Below, piece by piece: positions 31,925-45,044 of a DNA stretch of 64,000 nucleotides; within the stretch, counting starts at the first letter, position 1; each line of letters opens with the position of its first letter. Under the pieces are notes generated by a model. That model had not been told where the DNA came from, did no database searches, and saw only the letters and a program-made list of their open reading frames with translations. The DNA comes from Pachyseris speciosa (Eukaryota; Cnidaria; Anthozoa; Scleractinia; Pachyseridae). The stretch lies in assembly GCA_016490735.1 (NCBI GenBank), contig JAEMWC010000617.1, positions 151,001 through 215,000 on the forward strand, in the 5' to 3' direction. Position numbers and translations under genes: made by a program.

Positions 31925-32398
31925 AAATTTGGTTTATCAGTAGTAAATTGACCACCATACAGGGATTAGATTAGCTGACGTTTCGAGCATTAGCCTTTCA
32001 TCGGAGCAAATCAAGGAATTGTGGGTTGTGTATGGTTTATATACAGAAAATGGAGCTACGCCATTGGTGGTAACATGGTAACATGGTAACATGAGACACA
32101 GGAATAAATTAATTGAATGAAAAGTGCTCATTGATACTGTGGGGATTAAGAGTGCTGATTTGAAAGATCAATTTTTGCTCTAGATTTTTACAGCTTTCCA
32201 TGGTACCTTGTTGCAGGGAAAGGCCGGAGATCAACATGTGTTGTTTGGAATGGCTAGGGAGATTGAAATGCTGAGCGACTGGTTTGGATTCATCTTTGTC
32301 ATCTTTATTTCTCATCATTATGTAGCTGTTCTTGGAATCGGTCACCTACACTGTAGCTAGTCATCTTCCTATTTTGCCGATGTATAACGTTTTGCATA
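31925..32398 (-). pseudogene. Penelope-like element 3' end: GIY-YIG nuclease C-terminus plus terminal repeat
   Basis: On the minus strand, broken frames from about 32398 read KTLYIGKIGR, then VGDRFQEQL, then from 32345 KDESKPVAQHFNLPSHSKQH, LISGLSLQ, and a final NPHSINEHFSFN ending in TAA at 32109-32111. This is the C-terminal GIY-YIG endonuclease tail of Penelope-like retroelements. The downstream sequence carries GCTCGAAACGTCAGC (about 31976-31990), a hallmark of their terminal repeats. A frameshift and an internal stop inactivate it, and the reverse transcriptase is missing. Confidence 0.8.
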
Positions 32399-32811
32399 TA
32401 CACTGTATGTACAGGTTATGCAATAGATAAGTAACATTTAAATTGCAGAGGTACAAGTGAAATGATCAGTGATCTTGACAGATCGCTTAGGGCCTGATAT
32501 TTTGTCAGCATTTTAAATGAAAGGGCAAGTTTTGCATTGCGAGCATGCACATGGAAAAGAAAAATTATTAGTATGTATGTGGTCTCTTATTGAGTTTCTA
32601 ATTTTAAGTAGAGCTAATATGTGATTATGGTTTGATAGTTTTCCATATTGTTCCTGTCAATCAATAAAACGAGATAACTTGCATGTATCTTTTAATACCT
32701 TTTGGATTTATTTTCACTTTTGTTACCCTTATTATCATGATGAATTTTTATTTAATGTATTATGGGGTCTCAGACTCTTTTGTGGATCATCCTTATGGCA
32801 CTATGCTTCCA
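32399..32811. other. Non-coding
   Basis: No gene or recognised repeat. Confidence 0.5.
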
Positions 32812-32888
32812 TTCCTTTTCCTTGTAGTTGTAGATGCTGCCATTAAAATTTAATGGAAGCATCTACAACTACCCTGTACAAGGAAAAA
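32812..32888. repeat. Short hairpin / foldback
   Basis: Arms around TTGTAGATGCTGCCATTAAA and TTTAATGGAAGCATCTACAA meet at an AT centre near 32849. The flanks CCTTTTCCTTG / CAAGGAAAAAGG extend the pairing. Confidence 0.75.
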
Positions 32889-33608
32889 GGAAAATTTAAA
32901 TACAACATATATAGACCACTTCCGAGTTCCTGAATCCTCATTTTCAAGATGAGGGTTATTGCTCAATCTTTGTTATGGAAAAGTCTCATTTTCACAACAA
33001 TTAGGTTGAAACATGGATCATGACACTGAGTAGTTTACATTTCATGTAAGCCACACAAAAAAAGATTCAATTGCAAATTGGTCTACCCCACTATTAATGA
33101 ACTCCACCCTCTCCTGGCGACTTTCAACTTGGAACTTGGATTTGATCTTGAATTTGTGGGCCTTATATATGACTGTAGTTGGCTGAATATTTATTCAATC
33201 AAACAGTTGCTTATAAGACTGACAACAACAAAATGTGCATGTATTTTCTTGGGTTTCAATGAAACATTTTGGCAGATTGGAAGAAACATGTGAATTATTC
33301 CTTCAATTTTTGAAAATTTGAGATAATAGAAATAACACAGCAACTGCTTTTATCCTGGAGATTTGGCAACCTGCATAAGAGAGCTTAAGGAAGCTTGGAA
33401 CAGTTTTTTTGGCCTTGGTGTCTACCACTTGCAATCAAAATTTGTTATACTGAAGACAAGCTTCGATTTCCTTTACACTACAACATATTCTTTTCAACCT
33501 ATGATCAAAGTTTATTTTCTCATTGGTTTCCAAGCAACAGCTGTTACCATAGCAACAGTAAACTGTGGCCGCTCACTTTGAAAAAGGTCAATTATCTTGA
33601 AATCCAGT

Positions 33609-34180
33609 CAGGGCTCGAGACTAACTTTTCAGCTTACTAGCCTGATTGCTAGTGACAGGTTTGATTCACTAGTCAAAACAAATTTTTTACTGGCCAGATA
33701 GCCAGACTTCTTTGCAGGCATCAACCCTGTCAAGCCGTAACGGCGCAAATTCAGCGGTCACTGAGCATCATGTCCACATCTGCGTTGCTCACTTAAGATC
33801 TTTGAGCTGCACTGTAAGTGCTTCTACAATGGAGACACCATAAAGTGTAAACGAGAAGTCAGACATGATCGTGTTGGACAAGAATTTACTTCTCTTGCAA
33901 CGGGCTGTTTGGACAGCGAAAATGAGGCAAATCTCAATGACCAGCAGCAAAATTGGGGAAATGTTGGGAAAGCAACATTTATTGATCTAGTATGAAAACA
34001 AAAGTCAACCATTAATTTTGTTTGTCTGCACAACTCAATTTCCTTTTGTCACACATTTGGTTGCCCTCTGGTTCTCCCAGCGCTTCGAAGTGTACACTAG
34101 CTAAAATGGCTAGTGAAGTGCAAAATCCACTGGCTCAAGTCTGTGGCTAGCTAGTTGGCTACTATTAGTATTGAGCCCTA
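33609..34180. repeat. hAT-like MITE in copy A (repeated at 39893-40464 in B)
   Basis: Left end CAGGGCTCGAGACTAACTTT and right end the complement of TAGGGCTCAATACTAATAG. Internal CTAGTGA / GCTAGTGAAG motifs lie near both ends. CAGGGCTC termini are typical of hAT-derived MITEs. A clean 8-bp target duplication is not visible. Confidence 0.6.
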
Positions 34181-34182
34181 CT

Positions 34183-34790
34183 AGTCAGACACTTCATAAC
34201 GAAAGTTAAAGATTGTGAACTACTCAAGTCCCACAACTTGTAGGCCAAATTAGTAAAAGTTCTGTATGAGCATTTTCAAGTAAATTGCAAATAATTAAAG
34301 TTTCAAAGGCTGGTTTTATTCATTCCCAAGTCAGTTTATTCAATTTTTTACAAAGAAAATTACCAGTAATATTAAACTTTTACACTTTTTTTCTCTGTTC
34401 AAGGAATTGTCATTGTAGCCAAACATTTTTAAAATTCACATTCAGCCACCCAGGTATAGCTGTGATTGTAAATTATTTAAGTTTGGAAATGACGCGAACA
34501 GGTCACAAAGCTCATAATTTGCATAAATTTTGCTGTTTAATGTACTTAAATATCTCACAATCACAGTCACCTACACGTACTGTAGGAGGCTCAATATATA
34601 TAAATTGAAAATGCTTTACTAACATGATAATTCCACGAACAGAGAAGAAAAGTGTAAAAGTTTAATATTTCTTTGTAAAGCTTGAAGAAAAACGCAGGAA
34701 GTTTATTTGCCATTTACATGAATTGGACCTACAAGTTGTGGGACTTCAGTAGTTTACAACTTTTAAGTTTCGTTATGGAAGTGTCTGACT
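34183..34790. repeat. Long-TIR foldback in copy A (repeated at about 40467-41074 in B)
   Basis: AGTCAGACACTTCATAACGA at the left and its complement GTTATGGAAGTGTCTGACT at the right begin ~65-bp arms. Inner blocks (AAACTTTTACAC... / GTGTAAAAGTTTAATATT) also pair. Together with outer paired blocks at about 33398-33600 and 34795-34886 the whole region is a nested foldback. Confidence 0.65.
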
Positions 34791-37700
34791 GACCTTTTTC
34801 AAATGAGCGGCCATGCATTAACATCACTATGGTAGGAAATTTTCATTTCAACAGGTACACCCAAAGGCCAAAAAAACTGTTGCGAGCCAGACAGGTCCTC
34901 AAAGGGAGGGTTTCATGTCTCAGCGCATGTGCATTCGATTCTATTGTTTATAAAACAATCGGAAACGTGCAGATGACTCGCGCGGTAAATTTGACTTGAA
35001 AAATTTCCTGGTCAGTGCCGAAAATGTAACGTTAAAGATGAGATTGCTCATTAGAATTCACTTTGAACGTTTCAATTCCAACCACACGTCTTTCAGTAAT
35101 CACAGACTGTAATTTTGTGCAAGCAGAATGATAGTCTACATGTAGTGGTGATCAGTAGTAGCCATACGGCTACATGCACGCCAGCAGAATGACTGATGCC
35201 CAAATGTCAGGGAAGATGTCAACAGATTTACACAGAAAATGTTGAGTTTAGTATTGCATGTCAAATTTGTTCTTCAACCCGAAGGTTTTATTCCAGACCG
35301 GATGCACAAGTTAAGTTCTCGCATCTGATTGGTTTCTAGACAATGGAACTGAGTGGGCTACGTCATAGTTTGCACTTGCACCGCACCATGAAAATATCCC
35401 TTTAAGATTTGCTCCACGTCCAGAAGATTCCCAGATAAAGAAAGGAGTTTAAATGTTTGCATTTTGCAAATGTTTCAATGCAAAATAGTCTCTTATGATT
35501 CGTTTGTGCATTAGGTAGACCCCCATAAATATGATTCAAAACTCTTCTCTAAAAACACTTTGGAAAGGCATAAATATTATTAATATTTACTGATAAACAA
35601 AGAAAGATTTAATAACATAAAAATCATGACAGGTATAGCATAGTATAGTAATTATTTAAGTTCATTTCTCCCAGCCATTCAATGATATTCCTAATAATTA
35701 TGGTACCCGGCCCGTTGGTCAAATAAAAAGGAATTTCTAAAGACAGTCACCTATGGGCAGCAGTGGGTTAAACAAGAGATGATTTAGAGAGAAAGTCAAC
35801 AGTGTACAATGTACAGTGTATAGTATTACAGATGGGCAAGATGATGAGGCCTCAAAAAGCACTTGCATGTTACTGTAAATATAATAAAGCCTTTAGTATA
35901 ATTTGTTTGCTATACATGCGTAAATTTGCCTTCTGTAAATTTTTAATGTATCAGTTGTGGTTTCAGAATGTGGCATAATGTAATTAATGCAATTACACCG
36001 TTGGGATAAATTAAGGGAATGTCATTCTCAATTGCAAGCTATTTTCTCCTGAAGGTGAAGTGAATGTATATAATTCCTTCTCACATACATGTACAGTATT
36101 ACACACTTCAGTTCCCCACATTTAATGTTAAACAAATTGAATTGTATGCTGTGTATTTGGCGAATTGACAACTTTCAATGTCAGTGGGCATTTGCACCCA
36201 GTCTGCATATCTGCAGTCTTTTCTTTTAAGTACCTGACCTGGAGTTATCAATGCAGTCCGAGTCGCTTCCATTAATTTATACTGGACAGCCTGATACGCA
36301 TAACAGTTACTGACAGCTGCTTACGTGTACTTGATAATCGAGTTCTCAGTTGATCATCTGAATTGTGCAAGAGACTTTCAAACAAATTACAAGTAATCTT
36401 ATCACAAACCAAAGCATCGAGAGAAGAGTCACCAATGTCACCAACATGAGTATAAAGAACTTACACTGTACATTTACTTGTCAGAGTGTATCAAGGGCCT
36501 TGAATTGCTCGACGACTTGCAAGTGATTCAGATCAGTGTGGAATCTCTCTTACAGCAGAAAAACGTTTGTCAGTTTTGAGGAACTGTCGCACACAAACAC
36601 TCAGAGTAATGCTCCTCAAAGGCAGAGTAACCTTCCTGGTGAAAGAACGAGACTGTCGCGTCCAAAAGACACTGAAGAGAGAAATTTTGACTAAACCGGA
36701 AGTAAATCGCCGCACGCCAAAGGCGCCATTGGATGAGATGAAAGATGCTGGTTTGCATTGGCAAATAAACTCAGTCTAAATCATCAAAATCCTAAAGATC
36801 GAAAATCTACTAGCTGGAGTGGTTAAACAGCAGTCACCAGTTAACTTTTGCTCTGATAACACGGTTAATCGATCAGCAAATTATTGATCACGCTACGAGA
36901 TCTAGAAACAGCCGCGCGCTTTGGATAATTTTCGAAAACAGTAAACTCCGAGGGTAACTTTAACCGTTTTCCCTTGGACTTCCTACCTGTATTTTTCTCC
37001 TCGACGCAGTTTCTCCGCTTAAATCCTGCTGAAATCAGTGTTTGTGGGCACTGCCCAATTTGACGCCATGCTAAGGTATTTGTGCAAAACGCAAAGCTTC
37101 CCAAGGATCAGAATGTTCTGGGTTCTCCTGTCAGGGACATAAGCGAGGGATCTGGATACGAATGACAGTTCAAAACATAAGGAAGGGGGAGGAGGGGCGG
37201 GAATGGAGAGAGAAATCATGAGAAAACGAAGGGATGATCATGATATACTGTGTCTTCTTCCACCTCCTGCTTCCACTCAAATTGGGTAGAGTAAAAACAG
37301 TTCAGTGTGGATAAAACTGGTACAGTAAAGAAAAGGTAAAAAGAGTTTCACTCCCAGAAGGACTCAAATATCCGTATTTCCGTGTTATAAAGCAAAGAAA
37401 CTTTTCAAGCTAACCGCTTTATACAGTAAGGATCATATTCCGCGCGAAATAGATAGCGCATTCCGAACCAAGACTTAAACTCAGATTTTTAAAAACAAGA
37501 AGTATCCGGAATGAATGCATTACTGCCTCAGTACTCAAGGAGGTTTTCGATCAATGCGATGGCTTGGGGTAGGAGAGACTGAGAGGGGAGGGGGCCAGTG
37601 ACGACACGATTTTTTCTTCCATTAAATTTAAACAGTTTAGGCAGAAAAAAGAGAAGAGATCAACAAACCCAGTGGAGCCAGCTGTAGCAACATATTTTGA

Positions 37701-37924
37701 AATTTATCTTCCAGGTGATCCTTTTCAAATCTTCCTGTTACTGAATTACTGTTAAATTCATATTCCCTTCCAGCCTTTCTACTCACTGAAAACAAGTGAA
37801 AAGAGTAAAGTAAACGTTTCAAAGATTTTTGAAGCTGTGCCTTACCCATCTGACGAAGAAAAGAGATGGTCGTAAGCACAATTTCTAGTTCTCTTCAGAA
37901 AGGCAAAAAACTTACTACTTTGCA

Positions 37925-38199
37925 ATTCGTGGGTTTTGAATTTTCTTATCCACGATTTTGATTCACAATTTTAGAACTCTGATGACTATGATTTAGAGTT
38001 TTAGTTGTATGTACGTATGTTAGTAGCTATCATCAGTAGTTCTGATTTTAAATTCTTAGTAGATTCTACTTCTATTCTATATTTGTTTCGATTTGTATTT
38101 TTAGATTGTATTTTAGAATAGTTAGGTGTCCGCTATTAGCAGTGGCGAATCCCCTCTGCTAGATTTTGCCGGCACGTTAATAAAGTCATTATCATTATA
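37925..38199 (+). repeat. LINE 3' end in copy A (also B 44730-45000 and C 53870-54137)
   Basis: AGGTGTCC.CTATTAGCAGT ... CACGTTAATAAAGTCATTAT with a short microsatellite-like tail. It resembles the independent insertion at 52676-53038, which ends AATAAAGTTTCTATCTATC. Absent from the older family copy at 3.2 kb. Confidence 0.6.
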
Positions 38200-38243
38200 A
38201 GTTAGAGTCTCTTTTTGGAGGAGACTGGGTGAGCCACTGCGCA

Positions 38244-39330
38244 CAGCAACAACAACAGCAATAACAATTACACTTTATTTAAACACGTAATGTCTAGGAG
38301 CTATCCAAGCTCGTTCGAAATACGTACGTGTATTCCTAAACCATAAAAGTTGATGTATATTGCAAAGTTAAAAGTCTAAAACTTAAAGATCACTATAATC
38401 TGAGATATATGAGTACTATTAATTACAAAACCTAAAAAACTATTCACTAGACATCAACACTAAGAATCATCTCAACACACAGTAAAATCAAAAAACCTAA
38501 TAAAACTACTGGTGGGATAAAGTGCGCAAAAAGTTAAAAGTCTAATTTTCTCAGTTCACTCTTGAGGGCAGACTTTTCCAGAGCTGCGCACAGATGTAAG
38601 TAAATAACTTCGTCATAAAATTAAGGTTAAATTTAGGTGCAGATAAATTAACGCCAGAGCCTCTAAGGTTATATTGCGTTTTCATGACACTAAAAAAGTC
38701 ATTAATGTACCTCGGACCGTTATTATTAAGACATTTATACAGCAGGATAAGAGATTGCTGTTTTCTCCTGTGCTTTAGGGTTTCCATGCTGCATTTAATA
38801 ATACGTAGCAATTCCTCGTATAAAATAGATTTGCAACAGCCCTGCAGGGACCTAACAATGTAATAATTAGCATCTTACAGCCAATTCACTTGAACTCTCC
38901 CCACTCCCAGGAGGAGTGGACTACAGTATTTTTGGTGTGACAAAATAAAAGACTTATAAACCCTTAACATTACATTGCCAGGCACAAAACGCCTGCTTCG
39001 CCTGAGGGTGCCGCTTTTGGCGTATACCTTATGAAGCTGATTAGAAATGCATTCTTTTAAAGACAGCGTGCTATTGCCTGCAATTCCAAGAATTTTAATG
39101 GTTGGCAGTGTCTCAATAAAAAAGATATTTATGGCCAGGTCGTAGTTGTACTTGCAAGGTCCAATTGGTAGTGCTTGCGTCTTTGTGTTGTTAATCATCA
39201 AATGATTAATTTGGAACCACGACGAAAATCCCCCAAGACCATCGTTCACCACAAATTTAGCCATGATATAATCTTTGAAATGACTGCGGTCTCGGAGCGA
39301 TAACGTAAAACTAGACTGAAACCAAACTAG
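38244..39330 (-). pseudogene. CR1/L2-like LINE fragment in copy A
   Basis: Minus-strand frames (38551-38811 and 38875 to about 39330) encode the RT C-terminal and thumb region: LVWFQSSFTLSLRDRSHF, VNDGLGGFSSWFQINHLMIN, VYKSFILSHQKYCSPLLLG, then KHRRKQQSLILLYKCLNNNG and LFTYICAQLWKSLPSRVN. A stop in RVQVNWL* separates the halves. The YADD catalytic segment expected between RDRSHF and the SSWFQINHL block is missing, so the parent copy was already deleted. The 3' end is the (TTG)n-like tail at 38244-38275. Confidence 0.75.
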
Positions 39331-42300
39331 TAAGCCACACAAAAACAGATTCAATTGCAAATTGGTCTACCCCATTATAAATGAACTCCACCCTCTCCTG
39401 GCGACTTTCAGCTTGGAACTTGGATTTGATCTTGAATTTGTGGGCCTTATATATGACTGTAGTTGGCTGAATATTTATTCAATCAAACAGTTGCTTATAA
39501 GACTGACAACAACAAAATGTGCATGTATTTTCTTGGGTTTCAATGAAACATTTTGGCAGATTGGAAGAAACATGTGAATTATTCCTTCAATTTTTGAAAA
39601 TTTGAGATAATAGAAATAACACAGCAACTGCTTTTATCCTGGAGATTTGGCAACCTGCATAAGAGAGCTTAAGGAAGCTTGGAACAGTTTTTTTGGCCTT
39701 GGTGTCTACCACTTGCAATCAAAATTTGTTATACTGAAGACAAGCTTCGATTTCCTTTACACTACAACATATTCTTTTCAACCTATGATCAAAGTTTATT
39801 TTCTCATTGGTTTCCAAGCAACAGCTGTTACCATAGCAACAGTAAACTGTGGCCGCTCACTTTGAAAAAGGTCAATTATCTTGAAATCCAGTCAGGGCTC
39901 GAGACTAACTTTTCAGCTTACTAGCCTGATGGCTAGTGACAGGTTTGATTCACTAGTCAAAACAAATTTTTTACTGGCCAGATAGCCAGACTTCTTTGCG
40001 GGCATCAACCCTGTCAAGCCGTAACGGCGTAAATTCAGCGGTCACTGAGCATCATGTCCACATCTGCGTTGCTCACTTAAGATCTTTGAGCTGCACTGTA
40101 AGTGCTTCTACAATGGAGACACCATAAAGTGTAAACGAGAAGTCAGACATGATCGTGTTGGACAAGAATTTACTTCTCTTGCAACGGGCTGTTTGGACAG
40201 CGAAAATGAGGCAAATCTCAATGACCAGCAGCAAAATTGGGGAAATGTTGGGAAAGCAACATTTATTGATCTAGTATGAAAAAAAAAGTCAACCATTAAT
40301 TTTGTTTGTCTGCACAACTCAATTTCCTTTTGTCACACATTTGGTTGCCCTCTGGTTCTCCCAGCGCTTCGAAGTTTACACTAGCTAAAATGGCTAGTGA
40401 AGTGCAAAATCCACTGGCTCAAGTCTGTGGCTAGCTAGTTGGCTACTATTAGTATTAAGCCCTACTAGTCAGACACTTCATAACGAAAGTTAAAGATTGT
40501 GAACTACTCAAGTCCCACAACTTGTAGGCCAAATTAGTAAAAGTTCTGTATGAGCATTTTCAAGTAAATTGCAAATAATTAAAGTTTCAAAGGCTGGTTT
40601 TATTCATTCCCAAGTCAGTTTATTCAATTTTTTACAAAGAAAATTACCAGTAATATTAAACTTTTACACTTTTTTTCTCTGTTCAAGGAATTGTCATTGT
40701 AGCCAAACATTTTTAAAATTCACATTCAGCCACCCAGGTATAGCTGTGATTGTAAATTATTTAAGTTTGGAAATGACGCGAACAGGTCACAAAGCTCATA
40801 ATTTGCATAAATTTTGCTGTTTAATGTACTTAAATATCTCACAATCACAGTCACCTACACGTACTGTAGGAGGCTCAATATATATAAATTGAAAATGCTT
40901 TACTAACATGATAATTCCACGAACAGAGAAGAAAAGTGTAAAAGTTTAATATTTCTTTGTAAAGCTTGAAGAAAAACGCAGGAAGTTTATTTACCATTTA
41001 CATGAATTGGACCTACAAGTTGTGGGACTTCAGTAGTTTACAACTTTTAAGTTTCGTTATGGAAGTGTCTGACTGACCTTTTTCAAATGAGCGGCCATGC
41101 ATTAACATCACTATGGTAGGAAATTTTCATTTCAACAGGTACACCCAAAGGCCAAAAAAACTGTTGCGAGCCAGACAGGTCCTCAAAGGGAGGGTTTCAT
41201 GTCTCAGCGCATGTGCATTCGATTCTATTGTTTATAAAACAATCGGAAACGTGCAGATGACTCGCGCGGTAAATTTGACTTGAAAAATTTCCTGGTCAGT
41301 GCCGAAAATGTAACGTTAAAGATGGGATTGCTCATTAGAATTCACTTTGAACGTTTCAATTCCAACCACACGTCTTTCAGTAATCACAGACTGTAATTTT
41401 GTGCAAGCAGAATGATAGTCTACATGTAGTGGTGATCAGTAGTAGCCATACGGCTACATGCACGCCAGCAGAATGACTGGTGCCCAAATGTCAGGGAAGA
41501 TGTCAACAGATTTACACAGAAAATGTTGAGTTTAGTATTGCATGTCAAATTTGTTCTTCAACCCGAAGGTTTTATTCCAGACCGGATGCACAAGTTAAGT
41601 TCTCGCATCTGATTGGTTTCTAGACAATGGAACTGAGTGGGCTACATCATAGCTTGCACTTGCACCGCACCATGAAAATATCCCTTTAAGATTTGCTCCA
41701 CGTCCAGAAGATTCCCAGATAAAGAAAGGAGTTTAAATGTTTGCATTTTGCAAATGTTTCAATGCAAAATAGTCTCTTATGATTCGTTTGTGCATTAGGT
41801 AGACCCCCATAAATATGATTCAAAACTCTTCTCTAAAAACACTTTGGAAAGGCATAAATATTATTAATATTTACTGATAAACAAAGAAAGATTTAATAAC
41901 ATAAAAATCATGACAGGTATAGCATAGTATAGTAATTATTTAAGTTCATTTCTCCCAGCCATTCAATGATATTCCTAATAATTATGGTACCCGCCCCGGA
42001 TTTTCTAAAGACAGTCACCTACGGGCAGCAGTGGGTTAAACAAGAGATGATTTAGAGAGAGAGTCAACAGTGTACAATGTACAGTGTATAGTATTACAGA
42101 TGGGCAAGATGATGAGGCAGCACAAAGCACTTGCATGTTACTGTAAATATAATAAAGCCTTTAGTATAATTTGTTTGCTATACATGCGTAAATTTGCCTT
42201 CTGTAAATTTTTAATGTATCAGTTGTGGTTTCAGAATGTGGCATAATGTAATTAATGCAATTACACCGTTGGGATAAATTAAGGGAATGTCATTCTCAAT

Positions 42301-42679
42301 TGCAAGCTATTTTCTCCTGAAGGTGAAGTGAATGTATATAATTCCTTCTCACATACATGTACAGTATTACACACTTCAGTTCCCCACATTTAATGTTAAA
42401 CAAATTGAATTCTATGCTGTGTATTTGGCGAATTGACAACTTTCAATGTCAGTGGGCATTTGCACCCAGTCTGCATATCTGCAGTCTTTTCTTTTAAGTA
42501 CCTGACCTGGAGTTATCAATGCAGTCGCTTCCATTAATTTATACTGGACAGCCTGATACGCATAACAGTTACTGACAGCTGCTTAATTACGTGTACTTGT
42601 TAATCGAGTTCTCAGTTGATCATCTGAATTGTGCAAGAGACTTTCAAACAAATTACAAGTAATCTTATCACAAACCAAA

Positions 42680-43757
42680 GCATCGAGAGAAGAGTCACCA
42701 ATGTCACCAACATGAGTATAAAGAACTTACACTGTACATTTACTTGTCAGAGTGTATCAAGGGCCTTGAATTGCTCGACGACTTGCAAGTGATTCAGATC
42801 AGTGTGGAATCTCTCTTACAGCAGAAAAACGTTTGTCATTTTTGAGGAACTGTCGCACACAAACACTCAGAGTAATGCTCCTCAAAGGCAGAGTAACCTT
42901 CCTGGTGAAAGAACGAGACTGTCGCGTCCAAAAGACACTGAAGAGAGAAATTTTGACTAAACCGGAAGTAAATCGCCGCACGCCAAAGGCGCCATTGGAT
43001 GAGATGAAAGATGCTGGTTTGCATTGGCAAATAAACTCAGTCTAAATCATCAAAATCCTAAAGATCGAAAATCTACTAGCTGGAGTGGTTAAACAGCAGT
43101 CACCAGTTAACTTTTGCTCTGATAACACGGTTAATCGATCAGCAAATTATTGATCACGCTACGAGATCTAGAAACAGCCGCGCGCTTTGGATAATTTTCG
43201 AAAACAGTAAACTCCCAGGCATCGAGAGAAGAGTCACCAATGTCACCAACATGAGTATAAAGAACTTACACTGTACATTTACTTGTCAGAGTGTATCAAG
43301 GGCCTTGAATTGCTCGACGACTTGCAAGTGATTCAGATCAGTGTGGAATCTCTCTTACAGCAGAAAAACGTTTGTCAGTTTTGAGGAACTGTCGCACACA
43401 AACACTCAGAGTAATGCTCCTCAAAGGCAGAGTAACCTTCCTGGTGAAAGAACGAGACTGTCGCGTCCAAAAGACACTGAAGAGAGAAATTTTGACTAAA
43501 CCGGAAGTAAATCGCCGCACGCCAAAGGCGCCATTGGATGAGATGAAAGATGCTGGTTTGCATTGGCAAATAAACGCAGTCTAAATCATCAAAGTCCTAA
43601 AGATCGAAAATCTACTAGCTGGAGTGGTTAAACAGCAGTCACCAGTTAACTTTTGCTCTGATAACACGGTTAATCGATCAGCAAATTATTGATCACGCTA
43701 CGAGATCTAGAAACAGCCGCGCGCTTTGGATAATTTTCGAAAACAGTAAACTCCGAG
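42680..43757 (+). repeat. 539-bp internal tandem duplication in copy B
   Basis: Units 42680-43218 and 43219-43757 both start GCATCGAGAGAAGAGTCACC and differ at only a few sites. Copies A and C have a single unit. The junction reads ACTCCCAG|GCATCG. Confidence 0.9.
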
Positions 43758-45044
43758 GGTAACTTTAACCGTTTTCCCTTGGACTTCCTACCTGTATTTT
43801 TCTCCTCGACGCAGTTTCTCCGCTTAAATCCTGCTGAAATCAGTGTTTGTGGGCACTGCCCAATTTGACGCCATGCTAAGGTATTTGTGCAAAACGCAAA
43901 GCTTCCCAAGGATCAGAATGTTCTGGGTTCTCCTGTCAGGGACATAAGCGAGGGATCTGGATACGAATGACAGTTCAAAACATAAGGAAGGGGGAGGAGG
44001 GGCGGGAATGGAGAGAGAAATCATGAGAAAACGAAGGGATGATCATGATATACTGTGTCTTCTTCCACCTCCTGCTTCCACTCAAATTGGGTAGAGTAAA
44101 AACAGTTCAGTGTGGATAAAACTGGTACAGTAAAGAAAAGGTAAAAATAATTTCACTCCCAGAAGGACTCGAATATCCATATTTCCGTGTTATAAAGCAA
44201 AGAAACTTTTCAAGCTAACCGCTTTATACAGTAAGGATCATATTCCGCGCGAAATAGATAGCGCATTCCGAACCAAGACTTAAACTCAGATTTTTAAAAA
44301 CAAGAAGTATCCGGAATGAATCCATTACTGCCTCAGTACTCAAGGAGGTTTTCGATCAATGCGATGGCTTGGGGTAGGAGAGACTGAGAGGGGAGGGGGC
44401 CAATGACGAGACGATTTTTTCTTCCATTAGATTTAAACAGTTTAGGCAGAAAAAAGAGAAGAGATCAACAAACCCAGTGGAGCCAGCTGTAGCAACATAT
44501 TTTGAAAGTTATCTTCCAGGTGATCCTTTTCAAATCTTCCTGTTACTGAATTACTGTTAAATTCATATTCCCTTCCAGCCTTTCTACTCACTGAAAACAA
44601 GTGAAAAGAGTAAAGTAAGCGTTTCAAAGATTTTTGAAGCCGTGCATTACCCATCCGACGAAGAAAAGAGATGGTCGTAAGCACAATTTCTAGTTCTCTT
44701 CAGAAAGGCAAAAAACTTACCACTTTGCAATTCGTGGGTTTTGAATTTTTTTATCCACGATTTTGATTCACGATTTTAGAACTCTGATGACTATGATTTC
44801 GAGTTTTAGTTGTATGTACGTATGTTAGTAGCTATCATCAGTAGTTCTGATTTTAAATTCTTAGTAGATATTAGATTCTATATTTGTTTCGATTTGTATT
44901 TTTAGATTGTATTTTAGAATAGTTAGGTGTCCCCTATTAGCAGTTGCGAATCCCCTCTGCTAGATTTTGCCGGCACGTTAATAAAGTCATTATCATTATA
45001 AGTTAGAGTCTCTTTTTGGAGGAGACTGGGTGAGCCACTGCGCA

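Larger units (their letters stand above)
33048..39330. repeat. Large repeat copy A (6283 bp), first of a tandem pair
   Basis: Almost identical to 39331 onward (copy B); matching landmarks are offset by 6284 bases at the left and 6266 before B's internal duplication. The unit starts TAAGCCACACAAAAA and ends CTGAAACCAAACTAG, where copy B begins without a gap. No convincing host gene lies inside; short frames repeat between copies only because the DNA does. It contains nested TIR elements (33609-34180, 34183-34790), a plus-strand LINE 3' end (37925-38199) and a minus-strand LINE fragment (38244-39330). Bases 36500-37250 have the least repeat-like composition but no recognisable protein. Confidence 0.9.

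Noticed and set aside
33078..44684. Recurring 60-107-codon frames conserved between copies A and B
   Set aside because: Conserved only because the DNA was recently duplicated; no homology, weak composition, and overlapping opposite-strand frames (for example at 36533-36779) are equally conserved.
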